Part shown: piece after piece, positions 1 to 12,799 of the stretch
Layout: every line of letters begins with the position of its first letter
How positions within the stretch are numbered: position 1 is the first letter of the stretch
Assembly: GCA_949318235.1 (NCBI GenBank)
Contig: OX439137.1
Coordinates: 12,159,198 to 12,223,197 of the forward strand
From: Ecdyonurus torrentis
Lineage: Eukaryota; Arthropoda; Insecta; Ephemeroptera; Heptageniidae
Length of the DNA: 64,000 nucleotides
Direction of reading: 5' to 3'
Position numbers and translations under genes: made by a program
Notes under the pieces: generated by a model
What the model was told of the DNA's origin: nothing
The model's input: only the letters and a program-made list of their open reading frames with translations
The model's database searches: none

Positions 1-87
1 CAATAAGAACTTTGAAACAATTCCATCGACCAACTCTAAAATATTTAGGCACCTTTGATATTATGTTGATGTCGATTATACAATAGT

Positions 88-214
88 AATGGACCACTTG
101 CAATGAACGAACTTTTTAAAATAATTTGAAATATTCTAAATGCATTTCATACGGAAAAATTGTTTTCACTTACTTTTGCAACAATTAAAAACATTTCATT
201 GCAAGTGGTCCATT
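88..214. mobile_element. short inverted-repeat element (foldback MITE-like)
   Basis: The left end reads AATGGACCACTTGCAATGAA and its reverse complement ends the element near 197-214, giving arms of about 20 bp around a roughly 90-bp AT-rich centre. A related single arm (ATGGATCACTTGCAATAAACG) occurs at about 53998-54018, so this is a dispersed sequence. No coding capacity is visible. I infer a non-autonomous transposon; the superfamily is unknown. Confidence 0.6.
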
Positions 215-305
215 GTTTCATCTACATATCAGAAAGAAGATTATATAGCTGCGTTCGTGATAACTTAACATAAAATTAACTTAAATGATTGTCTTTAGAA
301 AAATG

Positions 306-650
306 TTAAAGCCGTAGACCACATAAAACAACATGTGCTTTTTAATGAATAAACACGAAATGGTATTTTCAAAACTGATGACAATTTTTACCATAATGTT
401 AATGTAGCCCCACGAGAGAACGTGAAATACTGTAAAGTATGCAATATGCGTGACTATTCATGTTTATGACGTCAGAAACATGTAAAAATTAGTATGAAAA
501 TGTTGTGCGGGTTGCATAAATTGAATTTTCTGATTACTGCTATGGGGCTACTGTTGGAGTTTTGAGACAAACTAATGTTATATTTATGTAAATCCCAACA
601 AGCGTTTTGAGATACAAATGCTTATGTTTTTCTCTGGTCTATTCCTTTAA
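306..650 (+). mobile_element. TTAA-1 MITE, copy 1
   Basis: This is the reference copy of the commonest repeat in the window. It starts TTAAAGCCGTAGACCA and ends with the complement of TTAAAGGAATAGACCA, so it has 16-bp imperfect terminal inverted repeats bounded by TTAA on both sides. Internal landmarks shared by the family are AACATGTGCTTTTTAATGAA, CCCACGAGAGA, the octamer TGACGTCA at 467-474, and GGGCTACTGTTG near the far end. There is no coding capacity. TTAA target duplication is the known habit of piggyBac-type transposases, so a non-autonomous piggyBac-like element is the natural reading, but the ends do not show the classical CCC start and no transposase is present here. Confidence 0.85.
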
Positions 651-679
651 CTACAAAATAAATGCAAATCTCACGTAAG

Positions 680-811
680 TGTGACAAAAGTTTCAAAACG
701 GAGCGTACTTGCATTGTTTTTTTTTTTGTTTTTTTTTTTATTGTGAAAAGTATTGGTTTGTGCAGGTTGCTTTTACACCCTGTTCGAAAACTTTTGTCCA
801 GAGCTGTACGT
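680..811. mobile_element. TacTIR element, decayed copy
   Basis: The right end (about 783-811) is the complement of TACAGCTCTGGACAAAAG and matches the ends of complete copies at 15559 and 34728. The left end is partly lost, but ACAAAAGTTTC near 682-692 looks like the inner part of the matching repeat. The interior includes T-rich tracts. TA at the outer edge fits the TA target of Tc1/mariner elements. No transposase is visible. Confidence 0.5.
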
Positions 812-1111
812 ACAAAAAGTACAATTAAAAAAGTTTCTAATAAGTACTGGTTTGTGAGTGACACTCTTGTATCAAGTATACTCGCTTATAAATTGAAGTC
901 TACTTACCCTACAAAACTGTATTTGCTTGGTAGTAATAATAATAAAAATGTAGATATTAAATCAAGTAAATCAATAATTTATATAGTATATACAATATAT
1001 TAAAATAAATATTATTATAGTCAACAAATCAAAATAGATTTATAACATTTTTATGAATCTCGATTACTTTATTTGAACGTGCGTGATATGAAATGTGATT
1101 GAACATAATAT

Positions 1112-1112
1112 G

Positions 1113-1144
<32 letters not shown>

Positions 1145-1280
1145 GATTCTGTAAGAAAAATATTGGCTTGTCTTTTGATATGACGAAGGAAGAAAAAAAA
1201 AAAGAAGGTAGAGTAGTTTTGTACACATGCTGAAAAACATACCATGTTAGGAGAGAGAGAGAGAAGGAGAAAGAGAGTAT
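1112..1280. repeat. poly(A) tract, A-rich stretch and GA-rich patch
   Basis: A pure A run of about 27 bases (1114-1140) is followed by a short A-rich stretch near 1190-1204 and a GAGA patch near 1252-1278. This is simple-sequence DNA. The minus-strand frames across it are just Phe/Ser/Leu homopolymer translations. Confidence 0.9.
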
Positions 1281-1438
1281 GGTAAAACGTGACAAAACTA
1301 TCAATCAATTCAATATCGATTATGTCATGAGTCTTAAGTTATATGGTGGTTTTTTGTATGTATATAGTGTGTATGTGTGTGTGTGAATATATATCGATTA
1401 GAATAGAATGTAGCTATAACTTTTGCTATATATATCTC

Positions 1439-1478
<40 letters not shown>
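1439..1478. repeat. (ATT)n trinucleotide microsatellite
   Basis: About 13 perfect ATT units. A short TG-rich patch lies just upstream near 1366-1385. Confidence 0.95.
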
Positions 1479-1479
<1 letters not shown>

Positions 1480-1588
1480 ACTATATGGTACGTATTATCA
1501 TTTTATCATACGTTGTCTCTGTAAAACGTGTATAATGTTAGATTTTTTTTTTATATCTTCCCGTGTAAATTCACACTTTAATGAAGAC

Positions 1589-1705
1589 AATAGTGATGTT
1601 CGTAAACCCTGTTTTCTTTCAACAAATAACGCGCATTCCATTTGAATAACCAAAGTTGATCGTCATTTTAGAAGCAGAGAACAGGGTTTACGAACAGTAT
1701 TAATT
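1589..1705. mobile_element. M110 short TIR element, copy 1
   Basis: The ends share GTTCGTAAACCCTG (left, near 1598) and its complement CAGGGTTTACGAAC (right, near 1682). The centre has CGCATTCCATTTGAATAACC and GATCGTCATTTTAG, both recognisable in the other copies at 7191, 34549 and 51801. The element is far too short to code for protein. It is probably a non-autonomous DNA transposon of unknown superfamily. Confidence 0.75.
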
Positions 1706-1876
1706 AAAAACTACGTATATTTAATGATGAGAATAATATATTGTAGTGTGTTACTATTAAAAGTGTTAACTCAAAAGAGTGTATGTATGAGATTTAATGA
1801 AAATAAATTGCTTTTGGCGTATACAATTATAAATGTCATTTCTATTTATCAATTTAAAGCTTGATATACATTGTAA

Positions 1877-2044
1877 CCTTTCTTTCTTTCTTTCTTTTTC
1901 TTTTTCTTTTTTTTTTTTTTTTTCTTCCACTCCAATTTTTTTTTATATTTAGGTAATGCATTAAAATAGTGTAAGACATTGTATATAAAAAGAAGAAAAT
2001 CATTATATACCTCTTTGTGTAAATGATTTGTGAAGATTTTTTCA

Positions 2045-2075
<31 letters not shown>

Positions 2076-2078
2076 AGA
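1877..2078. repeat. CTTT/poly(T) tract and (GA)n
   Basis: A CTTT-type run grades into poly(T) (1877-1923), and a pure GA run of about 27 bases lies at 2046-2072. The sequence between is AT-rich without recognisable content. Confidence 0.85.
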
Positions 2079-2320
2079 GGCAAGACTTTACTATCCAGAG
2101 TAAACAAACTTTCAAAAATTCTCATTTCCACTCACCTATTATTCATTATATCATTTAAATTCTATCAAAAGTAGTTATAAATATCTTGAGGGGGTTCCTT
2201 TTCTTTTCTCTATATTTTTTACACCTTCGTCCATCTCTCTCACTCGTCTGTCTTCTCTATATTCCATGGGATGTTGATTTACATATTTCATAAGTTACGG
2301 TCATGTAAAACATCATCCCT

Positions 2321-2392
<72 letters not shown>

Positions 2393-2467
2393 TCTCTCTC
2401 TCTTCAAAATGAAGCTTTTATTATGAGCTAGATGTAAAATTTGCAAGTCATCATTAATTTCAGTTAG

Positions 2468-2513
<46 letters not shown>

Positions 2514-2520
2514 CTCACTC
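2321..2520. repeat. two (CT)n microsatellite blocks
   Basis: About 80 bp of CT repeat (2321-2403, one CA variant near 2387) and a second block of about 46 bp (2470-2515) are separated by 66 bp of unique sequence. The minus-strand Arg-Glu frame here is a repeat artefact. A polypyrimidine stretch follows near 2690-2718. Confidence 0.95.
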
Positions 2521-2781
2521 TCTAGCTTTCGCCATCTTGTTTAAAGCTGTCACATCTTGAGAGTATAAAGGATACAAAGTGTTACATGCTTGTCTGTCTG
2601 TCACTCAATTTTATGCACGAAGAGCGAGAGTGAGAGAGAAAGAGAGAGTTATGATTTTGAATGTTGTCAAAATTTGTTTTCTTGAAATCATCCCTCCCTC
2701 CCCCTCCCCTCCTCCCCCACAAATACAAATAGTACTATAGTATATTATTTTGAAATACATCATACATGTAACGTATAAATA

Positions 2782-3132
2782 TTAAAGGAATAGACCAGAG
2801 AAAAACATAACCATTTATATCACAAAACACTTGATGGGACTTATATAAATAACATATAAATAGTTTATCTCAAAACCCAACTGTAGCTACGTAGCAGTGA
2901 TCAGAAATTTCGATTTATGCAACCCGCACAACATTTTTATACTAATTTTTGCATGTTTCTGACGTCATAAACATGAATTATCACTCAAATTGCATACTTA
3001 ACAGTATTTTCATGTTCTCTCGTGGGGCTACATTAATATTCTGCATGGTAAAAATTGACAACAGTTTTGAAGATCCCATTTCGTGTTTATTCATTAAAAA
3101 GCACATGTTTTTTATGTGGTCTATGGCTTTAA
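2782..3132 (-). mobile_element. TTAA-1 MITE, copy 2
   Basis: This copy is inverted relative to copy 1. It begins TTAAAGGAATAGACCA and ends GGTCTATGGCTTTAA, with TTAA at both borders. The CRE-like TGACGTCA lies near 2960. The short plus-strand frame starting at 2949 lies entirely inside the element and is not a gene. Confidence 0.85.
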
Positions 3133-3673
3133 TTTCATGGCATGTTTGGACTTAGAGCTTTTCAATGAAATAAACTCGTCATTTAAAATAAATATTCACC
3201 TTTCTTTACGTGATATATTATATACATTTATGAGTTGCGCTTACTAATATCAAATTTTCTATAAATCTTTGCATGTGTCCCTACATATATCTGTAATTTA
3301 TATATCATACTCTCCTATGATTAAGTATTAAATCAATAAAGTATCAGAATAAGTTAAATAAATGGAACAAAAATGTATTTAAAAGTTGTATATATTTACA
3401 TATATTTGTTTAAAAAAAACAAACTAAAATAGCATTTTTTTTAAGAAATAAAAGCTTTTATTTTAGTGAAAAACTGATAACAATGAAAATAATATATATA
3501 TCTGAATAAATAATTCTATTTCATTTCAGTTTCTCTTAAATAATTTTTATTTCCATTGGTCGTTTCTACTCATTTATCAAAGCGTGCACTTCTACGCCAT
3601 ATGTGAACTGAAAATAACATTTACAAACAAAGGAATAATGCCATTTCTTGCGAATTAAAAAGACAAAAATTAT

Positions 3674-4012
3674 TTAAGGGTTGAATATTTTTGGATTGTA
3701 ACTCAAAATTTAAAAACAAAACTCTTCAACTTCATGATGCCATTTGAAAGTTAATAGTAACAGCTACCTATGATAAAATTTTCAGTACCCTTGACCATCA
3801 GATAAGAGAGAAAATAATTGCTGAAATTAACATGGGCTCTAATGGTACTAAAACTTCAAAAAATCATCTTTTAAAATCTAGAATGGTGACCCCCCCAAAT
3901 TTTTTACATTTTTGAAGATACCATATCTTAATGTATCACTGTGCAAATTTTCAGATTTTTCTTTCTTTACAATTTTTAGTCAAATCCAGCAGTACCTGAT
4001 TTCCGGCCTTAA
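3674..4012 (+). mobile_element. TTAA-2 element, copy 1
   Basis: Bounded by TTAA on both sides (TTAAGGGTTGAA at the left, CCGGCCTTAA at the right). Family landmarks are ATGCCATTTGAAAGTTAATA, TGATAAAATTTTCA, ATGGGCTCTAATGG and GTACCTGATTTC near the right end. Copies recur at 44293 (plus), 58801 (minus) and, more divergent, 14722 (plus), with a fragment near 12800 (minus). The short inverted termini plus TTAA suggest the same targeting class as TTAA-1, although the internal sequences are unrelated. Confidence 0.7.
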
Positions 4013-4079
4013 CATCAAATGAGTTATGTAATAATAAAAAAATCACAGCAAATTTTAAATTAGTAAATCAAGGAATTAA

Positions 4080-4424
4080 TTAAAGCCATAGACCACATAA
4101 AATAACATGTGCTTTTTAAAGAATAAACACGAAATGGGATCTTCAAAACTATGATGACAATTTTTACCAGAATGTTAATGTATCCCCACGAGAGAGCGTG
4201 AAAAAACTGTAAAGTATGCAATTTGCGTGAAAATTCATGTTTATGACGTCAGAAACATGCAAAAATTAGAATGAAAATGTTGTGTGGGTGGCATAAATTG
4301 AATTTTCTGATCACTGCTACGGGGCTACTGTTTGGTTTTGAGACAAACTAAAGTTATTTATGTAAATCCCATCAAGTGTTTTGAGATATAAATGCTTATG
4401 TTTTTCTCTGGTCTATTCCTTTAA
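4080..4424 (+). mobile_element. TTAA-1 MITE, copy 3
   Basis: Full-length with TTAA at both ends and TGACGTCA near 4245. It sits only 67 bp after the TTAA-2 copy, so two TTAA-flanked elements occur almost back to back. Confidence 0.85.
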
Positions 4425-5648
4425 ATAGACCAACTTGATAGAGAAATAAAAATATCCTGAAATATTATACACACATTAAAATTTTCAATTATTTATTTAA
4501 ATACTTCATAGATAAAATAATATCACTACAATGCAGGTATATACTAATTTTATTATTATTAATATTATTATATAACAAATATTATACAGTACAAAATATT
4601 ATTATTATTATTATGTATATTATTATATTTTATCGTTGAACCATCATATCCTTTGTTTTTAATGCTTATCTACCATATTACACTATATTATACCCGTAAG
4701 CTTTTATAGAACATAATTTAATGAAAATATAATAAAAATGTTTTTTTTTTCTCTTCTTTTATATATTTATTACATATAATCATTATTTTATACGTTCTAT
4801 GTTTACAAAACAAAATTATTTCAATTTTTTTGTATCCTGAAATTTATAGTTTCATTAAATTTTCAATTATAATTAAATAACACTTTTTATTATTTTTAAA
4901 TTAAGAATTGATAAAAAAACTTATTATTTTGTATCAATTTTATTATTATGGTTATATTTTTTTTAATAAGTGGAAATTGGTTAAAATTAGGAAATAATAA
5001 TAATTACAATATGTAAATTAAACTTTTTTATTAATTCATCTGAATTCATTATAAATTTAATTATCTTTTTTAGAAGTTTTGTAATGTAATTATTGATATA
5101 AGTTTCCTGTAGTATGTTTTTTTTTTAAATGTGGAAATAAACTAATATTTCCTATTTATATTTGTGATGATGTGCAATTACTATATATTATAACTTTTTA
5201 TTTCAAATTTTTATATTTATTATGCATATTTTTTAAATATATAATATAAGCATACATTTTTAAATGCTAATGTAATTTTTTTTAAAACTAATAATTTTAT
5301 TTATTTTTGTTTCAGGTAAGAACAACTTCTAATTGATTAATTACTTTACGTAATTAGAATTTTTCTGAGGGGATGAATGACGATTAATTGGTAAGCTTAT
5401 TAACATTTTAAATCCAAGCATCTTACTGGTGGTGGTCGTATGTATAACTGATCAGAAACGCTCGGGAAAATGTCACAAGGATTTTTTTTGTAAAGAAAAC
5501 TGACGTAGTTACAACGTCGAAATTGAAATTACACAGTAAATGAACAGATTCAAACAAGTTTAAAACTATTTTTTTAAAAGAAAGAAAGTAAAATAAAAAT
5601 GCATATCAAATAAGTGTAAATTATTGATCTTTATTTTACAGGATAACA

Positions 5649-5698
<50 letters not shown>

Positions 5699-6590
5699 AC
5701 AAAATAATAATAATAAAAAAATTTTGCGTCGTAATTTCTGTTAGAGAAATGTTCTATTAAACTACACAACACAACTTTAAATCCATTTTTTTGGTTATAT
5801 AACAGCGTATTTACAATATTATAAACACCATTTTTTACGTATAATAAACATTGTGTGTTTTATATCACAGAACTAATATAATATTCCAAAATCCCCTTTA
5901 AAAAAATCAACATTTTTTTTTATCATGGCTAAAATCCATTATGCTGTTTAATGTCTCTGTCTTTTTATTATTTATTTTTTTTTCACGTTTGATATGTGTT
6001 ATAAAGCTGATATTATATATAAGGCAAGTTTTTCTATATTAAATGATGAATGACATATTTTTGACAGCAATCAGTCAAAGTAATCGATCATATTCAAAAT
6101 ATTGTCATATATTTACAAAGTGTCACTTTTTATATTGTACATATTATGTAAGGTATATGATGTTTGATTTAAAATTCAGAGATGACAATGTACGTATAAG
6201 CAATGAATAAATATTGAAGTTATAACTTATAAATTTATTTTACATTCAAGTTTCTATCTACTCTGTCTCTGTCTCTCTGTTTGTCTCTCTGTCTCTCTAT
6301 ATCATAAAAGCTTAGTAATACATTATTAAGGTATCTTAAATTTAATAAACGTTATACAATATGTTAATTTTACGCAATTTTTTAAGTAGATTAATTCATT
6401 ACTATAACAAGTAAGAATAAAAATTGAACGTTAGACTTGAAAAAAAAAATAGTTAAAATTATATTTACTTCAAATGTGTTTTGTAATGCAATAACAATTT
6501 ATTTTTAAAAAACTGCTAATACATAATTACATACAGTATTCATAGACAATAATTATTAATGTAATTTTCTTTCTTTGTGTACCAATACCG
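4425..6590. other. AT-rich DNA with no recognisable gene
   Basis: Very AT-rich unique sequence with short A/T runs, ATT clusters near 4550-4630 and a GTCTCT-type patch near 6258-6300. It holds one long poly(T) tract, listed separately. No dispersed repeat or convincing open frame was seen. Confidence 0.6.
5653..5697. repeat. poly(T), about 45 bases
   Basis: An uninterrupted T run of about 45 bases. No SINE or LINE body is recognisable on the 5' side of the corresponding minus-strand poly(A), so I do not call it a retroposon tail. Confidence 0.95.
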
Positions 6591-6884
6591 TAAAGCCATT
6601 GACCACATGAAATGACATGTGTTTTTTAATGATCAAACACAAAATTAAATTTAAAAAACTGATGCCAAAACAGAATGTAATTATGGCCTTACAAGAGAGC
6701 GTAAAAATACTGCACTACTATTCCTGTTTCTGACGTCAGAAACAGGCAAAAATTAATATAAAAATGTTGTGCGGGCTGCATAATTTTCTTATCACTGCTA
6801 CGGTGCTACAGTTATGTTATTTATGGAAATTCCATTAATTATTTAGTGATGCAAATTCTAATATTTCTTCTGGTATATTCTTTT
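6591..6884 (+). mobile_element. TTAA-1 MITE, copy 4 (degenerate)
   Basis: Starts TAAAGCCATTGACCACAT and keeps TGACGTCA near 6731, but is shorter and more diverged than the others. The right end (TGGTATATTCTTTTGAG) has lost the TTAA and part of the terminal repeat. A 25-base poly(A) follows at 6920-6944. Confidence 0.75.
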
Positions 6885-7190
6885 GAGCTATCTAAATTAC
6901 AATAAAACGTTAAAATTGCAAAAAAAAAAAAAAAAAAAAAAAAACATTTTGTTTGTAATAATAAGGTAAAACTTGTTCTCTCTGTACTGTACGTACTGTA
7001 TTTTTATATAATCAAAAATACTGATGATTCAGAGCAGTTATATGAAATTAACCTTAATGAAAGTGGGTGTTTTCTGCTGTTGTCACCTTGCCCTCAAGTT
7101 GCTGAATCAATGCTGTACCTTAATTTATATATATAAAAAAAAAAAAAAATGCTTGAGTTGTAATTTTAAATTAAATTGTATCGATTTGTT

Positions 7191-7268
7191 AGTAGTGATG
7201 TTTGTAACCCCTTTTTTCTTGAACCAAACACAGCACATTCCATTTGAACAGTTGATCGTCATTTTAGT

Positions 7269-7303
<35 letters not shown>

Positions 7304-7320
7304 TACGAAGAGCATTAGTG
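7191..7320. mobile_element. M110 short TIR element, copy 2, with internal poly(A)
   Basis: It matches copy 1 through GTGATGTTTGTAAC, CATTCCATTTGAACA and TTGATCGTCATTTTAGTAGC. An A run of about 27 bases replaces the sequence just before the right terminal repeat (GTTTTACGAAGAGCATTA). The long plus-strand frame across 7024-7479 runs through this and is not a gene. Confidence 0.65.
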
Positions 7321-9446
7321 TTAAGCATGAAAATATATATATGTATATTTTTTTTTAAAGTTGAAAAGTATGAAAATTCCAATGTGAAAAGAACTATATC
7401 AGCAAATTTAAAACTAAATGGCATTGTTGCAAAAAAAAAAAAAAAAATTAATAAAAATGGTAATCCTACAATAAAGTAATTAATAATTTAATAATAATAA
7501 ATTAATAATAATGACGATCTTTTTCTGTTCAGGTATGTCTGGTTTAATAGGAATTAAAAACTGCAACCTTTCTGAAATTTTTGTTCTTTAAAAAGATAAA
7601 CCAAAATGTATTGTTTTATTTATTAACACATTATTTTTATATATCTTCAACATATAGACCGGTTGCACTCTTATTTAAGAGCCGCCATTTTGTTGGTCAG
7701 GAATACATAGGCCAGCATAGAAAAAATGTCATTTTTATTTTTTTTAATAGCAAAAAATTCTTCAAACCTCAATCAAAGCCTTTTTTCTAGCTCCTAATAA
7801 GCTCGAAGAATATGAGAAAAATTCGTTCAGTTGAAATAAGCTCTTTTTATGTGAAAATTTTGAAGAAATGATATTTCTTCTGGACAATGCATTAGGAACC
7901 ACAAACATGGCAACAAAGCGCAAGGATGTGCAAGGAGTCTATAAAGATGATCAAAATTGACTTTAAAAATTATAGAGCTAATTTTTTTTATATTAATATT
8001 CAGTTAATATGAGTATATAAAAAATCCAATATTCATAAAGTCAATATAAATAAATAAAAAAAAAGTTACGCGTGCTCTTTCAATGTAAACATAGCCATAA
8101 ATTTTATTCTATCGATGAAAATGATAAAAAGGAAGAAAAAAAAAAGACAAGAAAATGCTATAAAAAACGTGACATTATTAAAGAAGGATTTACTTACTCT
8201 GTCGAGTCAGTTAGGGATGGATAAAAAGTCTCATGATGAAATCTATCGTTCAGATATAGACTTTTTTTTTTTGTTGGAGAAAATAAGTCATAAATCACTT
8301 CCAATATAGTTATGAGATGATTTTTTTTCCTACTGTTTTTATATATAAAAAAAAATTTGATTGTCATGATTTTTACCTTTTGTACGTTCATTTCTTTATG
8401 AAATAAAATTATTAGATTATTTGTAAAAATGTTTAATCTTTTATGAAAATTGGTCCTCCAATATAGAAACCTTTTTTATAGATTTAATATTACAGTAAAT
8501 ATAAATTGGATAAATATTAATTTTTATTTTTATTATGAAGCTTCAAAGCACACTCAAGTGATTTTCTGATATACTTACTGTTGTAGAGGTTATTGTTAGC
8601 ATTTTTTTTTTTAAAGACAAATCTCAACAAATTTTGCCAATCATTGTTAACAATTGCCTTCGAAGATAATTTTTTAGTGTTTGAAGCAGGTTAGAAGATT
8701 TTATGTGTTTATTTGAAAATAGCTTTTTTTAAAAAAAAAAAAGAATTATTTAACAATTTTAAGCTGTTTTTATTTAAAGTTCGTAAAAGTTTACAAGTAT
8801 CTAGTATTTTACTATATAATTATCTAATTACCTTAATTTTTAAGGAAACGAAAAAAAAAGTGCATCATCTTTTGAAAACAAAACAACCATAGGATAACAA
8901 TTGAACGCCAAATTTATTTTTAATAATTTTTGTTCTATTCTAATTCTATTTTTTTAATTTATTTTTATTTTATTTTTATATATAAATTTATAGGACCTAA
9001 ATTTATTTGAATAACTTTCATCCATTATAATTTAAATTTAAAAATATCTATAGTTTCGAAATGTCCTTTTTATCATAACCTTTTACTGACTTTTCCTCTC
9101 ATTGGAACGTTTTAATTTTTTATATTATTTATTTTTGAAATAAAAATATTAATTCAAAACTAAAATATTCATGACTAAAAATATTTGGTACCAATTGAAA
9201 GTTTCTTATTTGTAAGCATACTCATATAAAACGCTAAAAACCAATTTTTTGCGGTAATTTTTTTTTAGAAAAAAAATCTTATTATTTTATATATAAAAAC
9301 ATAAAAAGTCACTCGTTTTTTTATATAAAGGTCACACAGAAAATATATAATGTATATAAAATAAAAATTTCCAATATGAAATTCGATAACCTTTTATACA
9401 GAGTAGAGCAAATTTGCTTATTTCTTTAATGAGTCAATTAACTTTT

Positions 9447-9449
<3 letters not shown>
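7321..9449. other. AT-rich DNA, no recognisable gene
   Basis: Mostly A/T-rich unique sequence. A slightly more complex patch at about 7650-7720 and 7880-7960 contains short frames (for example 8115-8309, Lys-rich, 64 codons) without a family signature. I see no dispersed repeat shared with the rest of the window. Confidence 0.5.

Positions 9450-9488
<39 letters not shown>
9450..9488. repeat. (CT)n microsatellite
   Basis: About 39 bp of pure CT dinucleotide repeat. Confidence 0.95.
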
Positions 9489-9491
<3 letters not shown>

Positions 9492-10670
9492 GTCACCCAA
9501 ATGACGCAAATACGCACTCTATAACTATTTTAAGATACAAAATTATAAAGCAACTTCATCATCGACGACACTACAACATGATGACGAGCACCTATGTATT
9601 TTAGTCATTTGTTCACGGTACAGTAAGTTAATAAGCTTCATTTATTTTACAAATAACATATACGTATATACCTTTGATGTATAATAAAACATCAAATATT
9701 AGATTATCAAAGTAATATAAATAATCATGTGTAAAATTTTCTTCTTTAAATACCAAGTAAAGAATTTTTATGTTTCAATATATATATATATATATATTTT
9801 GTATATTATAAAATTTGCTCATATATAAAGTTAATATTATTCATTACGTTTCATTAGATAAAATGTATGTTTTGTATATATTTAGTTATTTATTTTATAT
9901 AAAAGGTATACATGTTATTTGTTATTTTAACTGACTAGCTCTATACAGGTATGGCATAGGAGGTGAAACAGACATCATGTGAATTGATTTGTTCGGAAAT
10001 ATTATGTATATATATTTATAACTGGTTTATTTTTATTGTAATACCAATATTCATAACTTTAAAATAAAAATAAGGTAGCTATCTATTCGACTGGAAAAGT
10101 AACTGAAATCCCTGTAATAGTGTGATTTTTTTTTTTTATAAGTTTGAATTTTTCAGGGTTGATAGAGACCATTGTGTATTTTCCCAAAAGTTCTCAAAAA
10201 TTGCCCGTGTGTTTTCTCAGAAAACGGAAAAATATGCAAATCGTAAATCTTAAAATCTTTAACGTATCTTAAAAATTTAAACAGATTCTTAATTCTCACA
10301 TTAAACTAAATTAGAAACATTTTTTTTAATGTGTGTCAAAAATGATAGTGGAAGGAATATTTCAAATTCGTCACCTTCCCAGTAAAATTTTCGAACTTTT
10401 TATTATTTTTTTTTTTTAAGCCACGCTTTAACATGGCAGTTTTTTATTATAAGCTTCATAGCATAGAGAAATATAACTGTATGTATCTGCATAGAAATAT
10501 GACATTTTTTAAAGCCAATATGTTAATTTGCTTTTTTATATATTTCAATTTGCTTAATGATGAAAAATTGTTTCTTTCAAATGCATATTTGCACATATTA
10601 TGATAGATCACGAATCATGATTAACGATAAAATGCAATTTTTAAACCATTTAATAATTTTTTTATCATAT

Positions 10671-10740
<70 letters not shown>

Positions 10741-11259
10741 ATCGTGCTTAATAAAATATTTAAAAAATTTATAATATTCCAAGTCATGTAAAAAAAGGCA
10801 AATTTATTAAACACACACGAATACAGATAAACTAAGATAATAGCAATAAAAATAAAACCATTAGAGCGTCTAATTAAAAAGTAAATAAAAAAAATTAACA
10901 CTCATTTTATTCATCGACATTTATTTTAAATTTATTAAAAAAAAAAAAAAAAATTGTGATATATTTTTTTCCTCATCATATTTAATTTAAATGCTAAAAG
11001 TTCATGAGTTAGAATTTAATGCATGAATAAATTAAATACATATAAATTTTAGTCCTATAATTAAATGAATATTGATGTTATATTCCTTTTTTTTTTTTTA
11101 AACTCTATACAAAAATTGTAATTTAAATTATTCATTAGTTTTTCATATAATAAAGTAACATCTGTTAAATTTTTTTATATGAATTTTTAAATACACAGAA
11201 AGATAGAAGGTATAATATTTATACTACATGTGTGTAAAATGAAATATTATTATAGTACC
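9489..11259. other. AT-rich DNA with one (GA)n array
   Basis: Unique AT-rich sequence. It includes TA runs near 9779-9797 and a GA array of about 62 bp at 10676-10738. Nothing gene-like was recognised; the two frames over the GA array are repeat translations. Confidence 0.6.
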
Positions 11260-11599
11260 TTAAAGGCATAGAAAATATAAAACAACATGATCTTTTTAAT
11301 CATTGAACACAAAATGGGATCTATAAAACTGATGACAATTTTTACCAGAATGTAAATGTCCCCACAAGAGAGCGGGAAAAAACTGTAAAGTATGCAATTT
11401 GCGTGAAAATTTCTGTTTATGACGTCAGAAACATGCAAAAACTAGTATGAAAATGTTGTGCTGCGGGTTGCATAAATTGAAATTTTCTGATCACTGCTAC
11501 GGCAGTTTGGTTTTGAGATCAATTAATGTTATTTACGTAAGTCGCATCAATTGTTTTGTGATATAAATGTTTATGTTTTCATGTTGTCTATGTCTTTAA
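11260..11599 (+). mobile_element. TTAA-1 MITE, copy 5
   Basis: Flanked by TTAA on both sides (TTAAAGGCATAG at the left, GTCTATGTCTTTAA at the right), with TGACGTCA near 11420. The terminal repeats are more diverged than in copies 1-3, for example the left end lacks GACCAC. Confidence 0.8.
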
Positions 11600-12028
11600 T
11601 GTTACTTTCGTATATATGGAGACTATATTATTGCGGATAGAACTGAGAAATTTAAATGGTGCACTTTCACGTGTTTAGAGCTTATAAAAATTATAATCAA
11701 ATATTTTACACGGTATAAGACGTATTTGAATGATATAATACGATAATTATTTAAAAACATACAAAAATAAAAGAAATAAAAATTCTTTAATTCTTTTTAT
11801 TTTTACAACTATATTTATATACTCGTATTATGCTAAATAATCATACAACATTTATAAATTTATAGGCATTTAGTTCTAAAAATTCAAAATTTCTTGATTT
11901 CCTTCGTTTATTTTTTTGCTTACGTAACTTGGGTATTAATTTAAGGTTAATTAAAAAAAAAGTAAAAACACTTGCACACTAGTTAAATAGATGATGCTGC
12001 ATTCACATTTACAAATAATAATTATAAG

Positions 12029-12061
<33 letters not shown>

Positions 12062-12603
12062 TCGGAACAGAGCAAAATAGTTACCTTTTATGATACATAC
12101 AGTCAAAACTATGTTGCTATTTTAGGATGTTGAAACTCTTGATATTATAAGGAACATTTAAAGTAATTATTACCCTAAAGTTATTATAACAACCTTGATT
12201 GTTACAGAAATTGAAACCCAAATCATCATTACCGTCCGACATTATTACCGTTGATTTTTTTGTTCATGTGCTCTGATAGTATTTCAGCGGTTATGTACCT
12301 GGGCTTACTCTTGTTTTGTTGAGGATAAGTTATAGATTGTTTATACTTAAGGGGAGAGGTCCGTAACAATGTAAGTCGTATGACATTAATTTTTTTATTA
12401 TTAATAATTCGCAACTGGGAACGGTAAACTTATTGCTTATTTATTTAAAAAATATTGTGTTTTCTTCTTGTCATAATTACTTTTTATATTTTATATGGTC
12501 AAATACCAAGAAATTTATTATGAATCTGTAAAATATGATTAGAAAATTCAATCTAATTTCCATGACAACGATTCGCAACAATTCGCGGTGCTAAATTTCA
12601 GAC

Positions 12604-12648
<45 letters not shown>

Positions 12649-12799
12649 TTACTCAAATGAAATGGTACAAAACATAATAAAGTGTAGGGATATGACTATA
12701 TGTTGATACGTCAAAAACAGTATGAATTTTTTACTTTGTGATTTTTAACAAAATTATATTTAACAGAATTGATAAGATAATTTTTTCGAATATCACCAA
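11600..12799. other. AT-rich DNA with long homopolymers
   Basis: Contains poly(A) of about 25 bases (12031-12055) and an uninterrupted poly(T) of about 44 bases (12604-12647). The minus-strand 61-codon frame near 12229-12414 has no recognisable motif. Confidence 0.6.

Noticed and set aside
7024..7479. 151-codon plus-strand frame
   Set aside because: It runs through an M110 element and three A tracts (poly-Lys); no domain signature.
8115..8309. 64-codon Lys-rich frame with a more protein-like middle
   Set aside because: No recognisable motif, no supporting splice or promoter context, and length within chance expectation for this composition.
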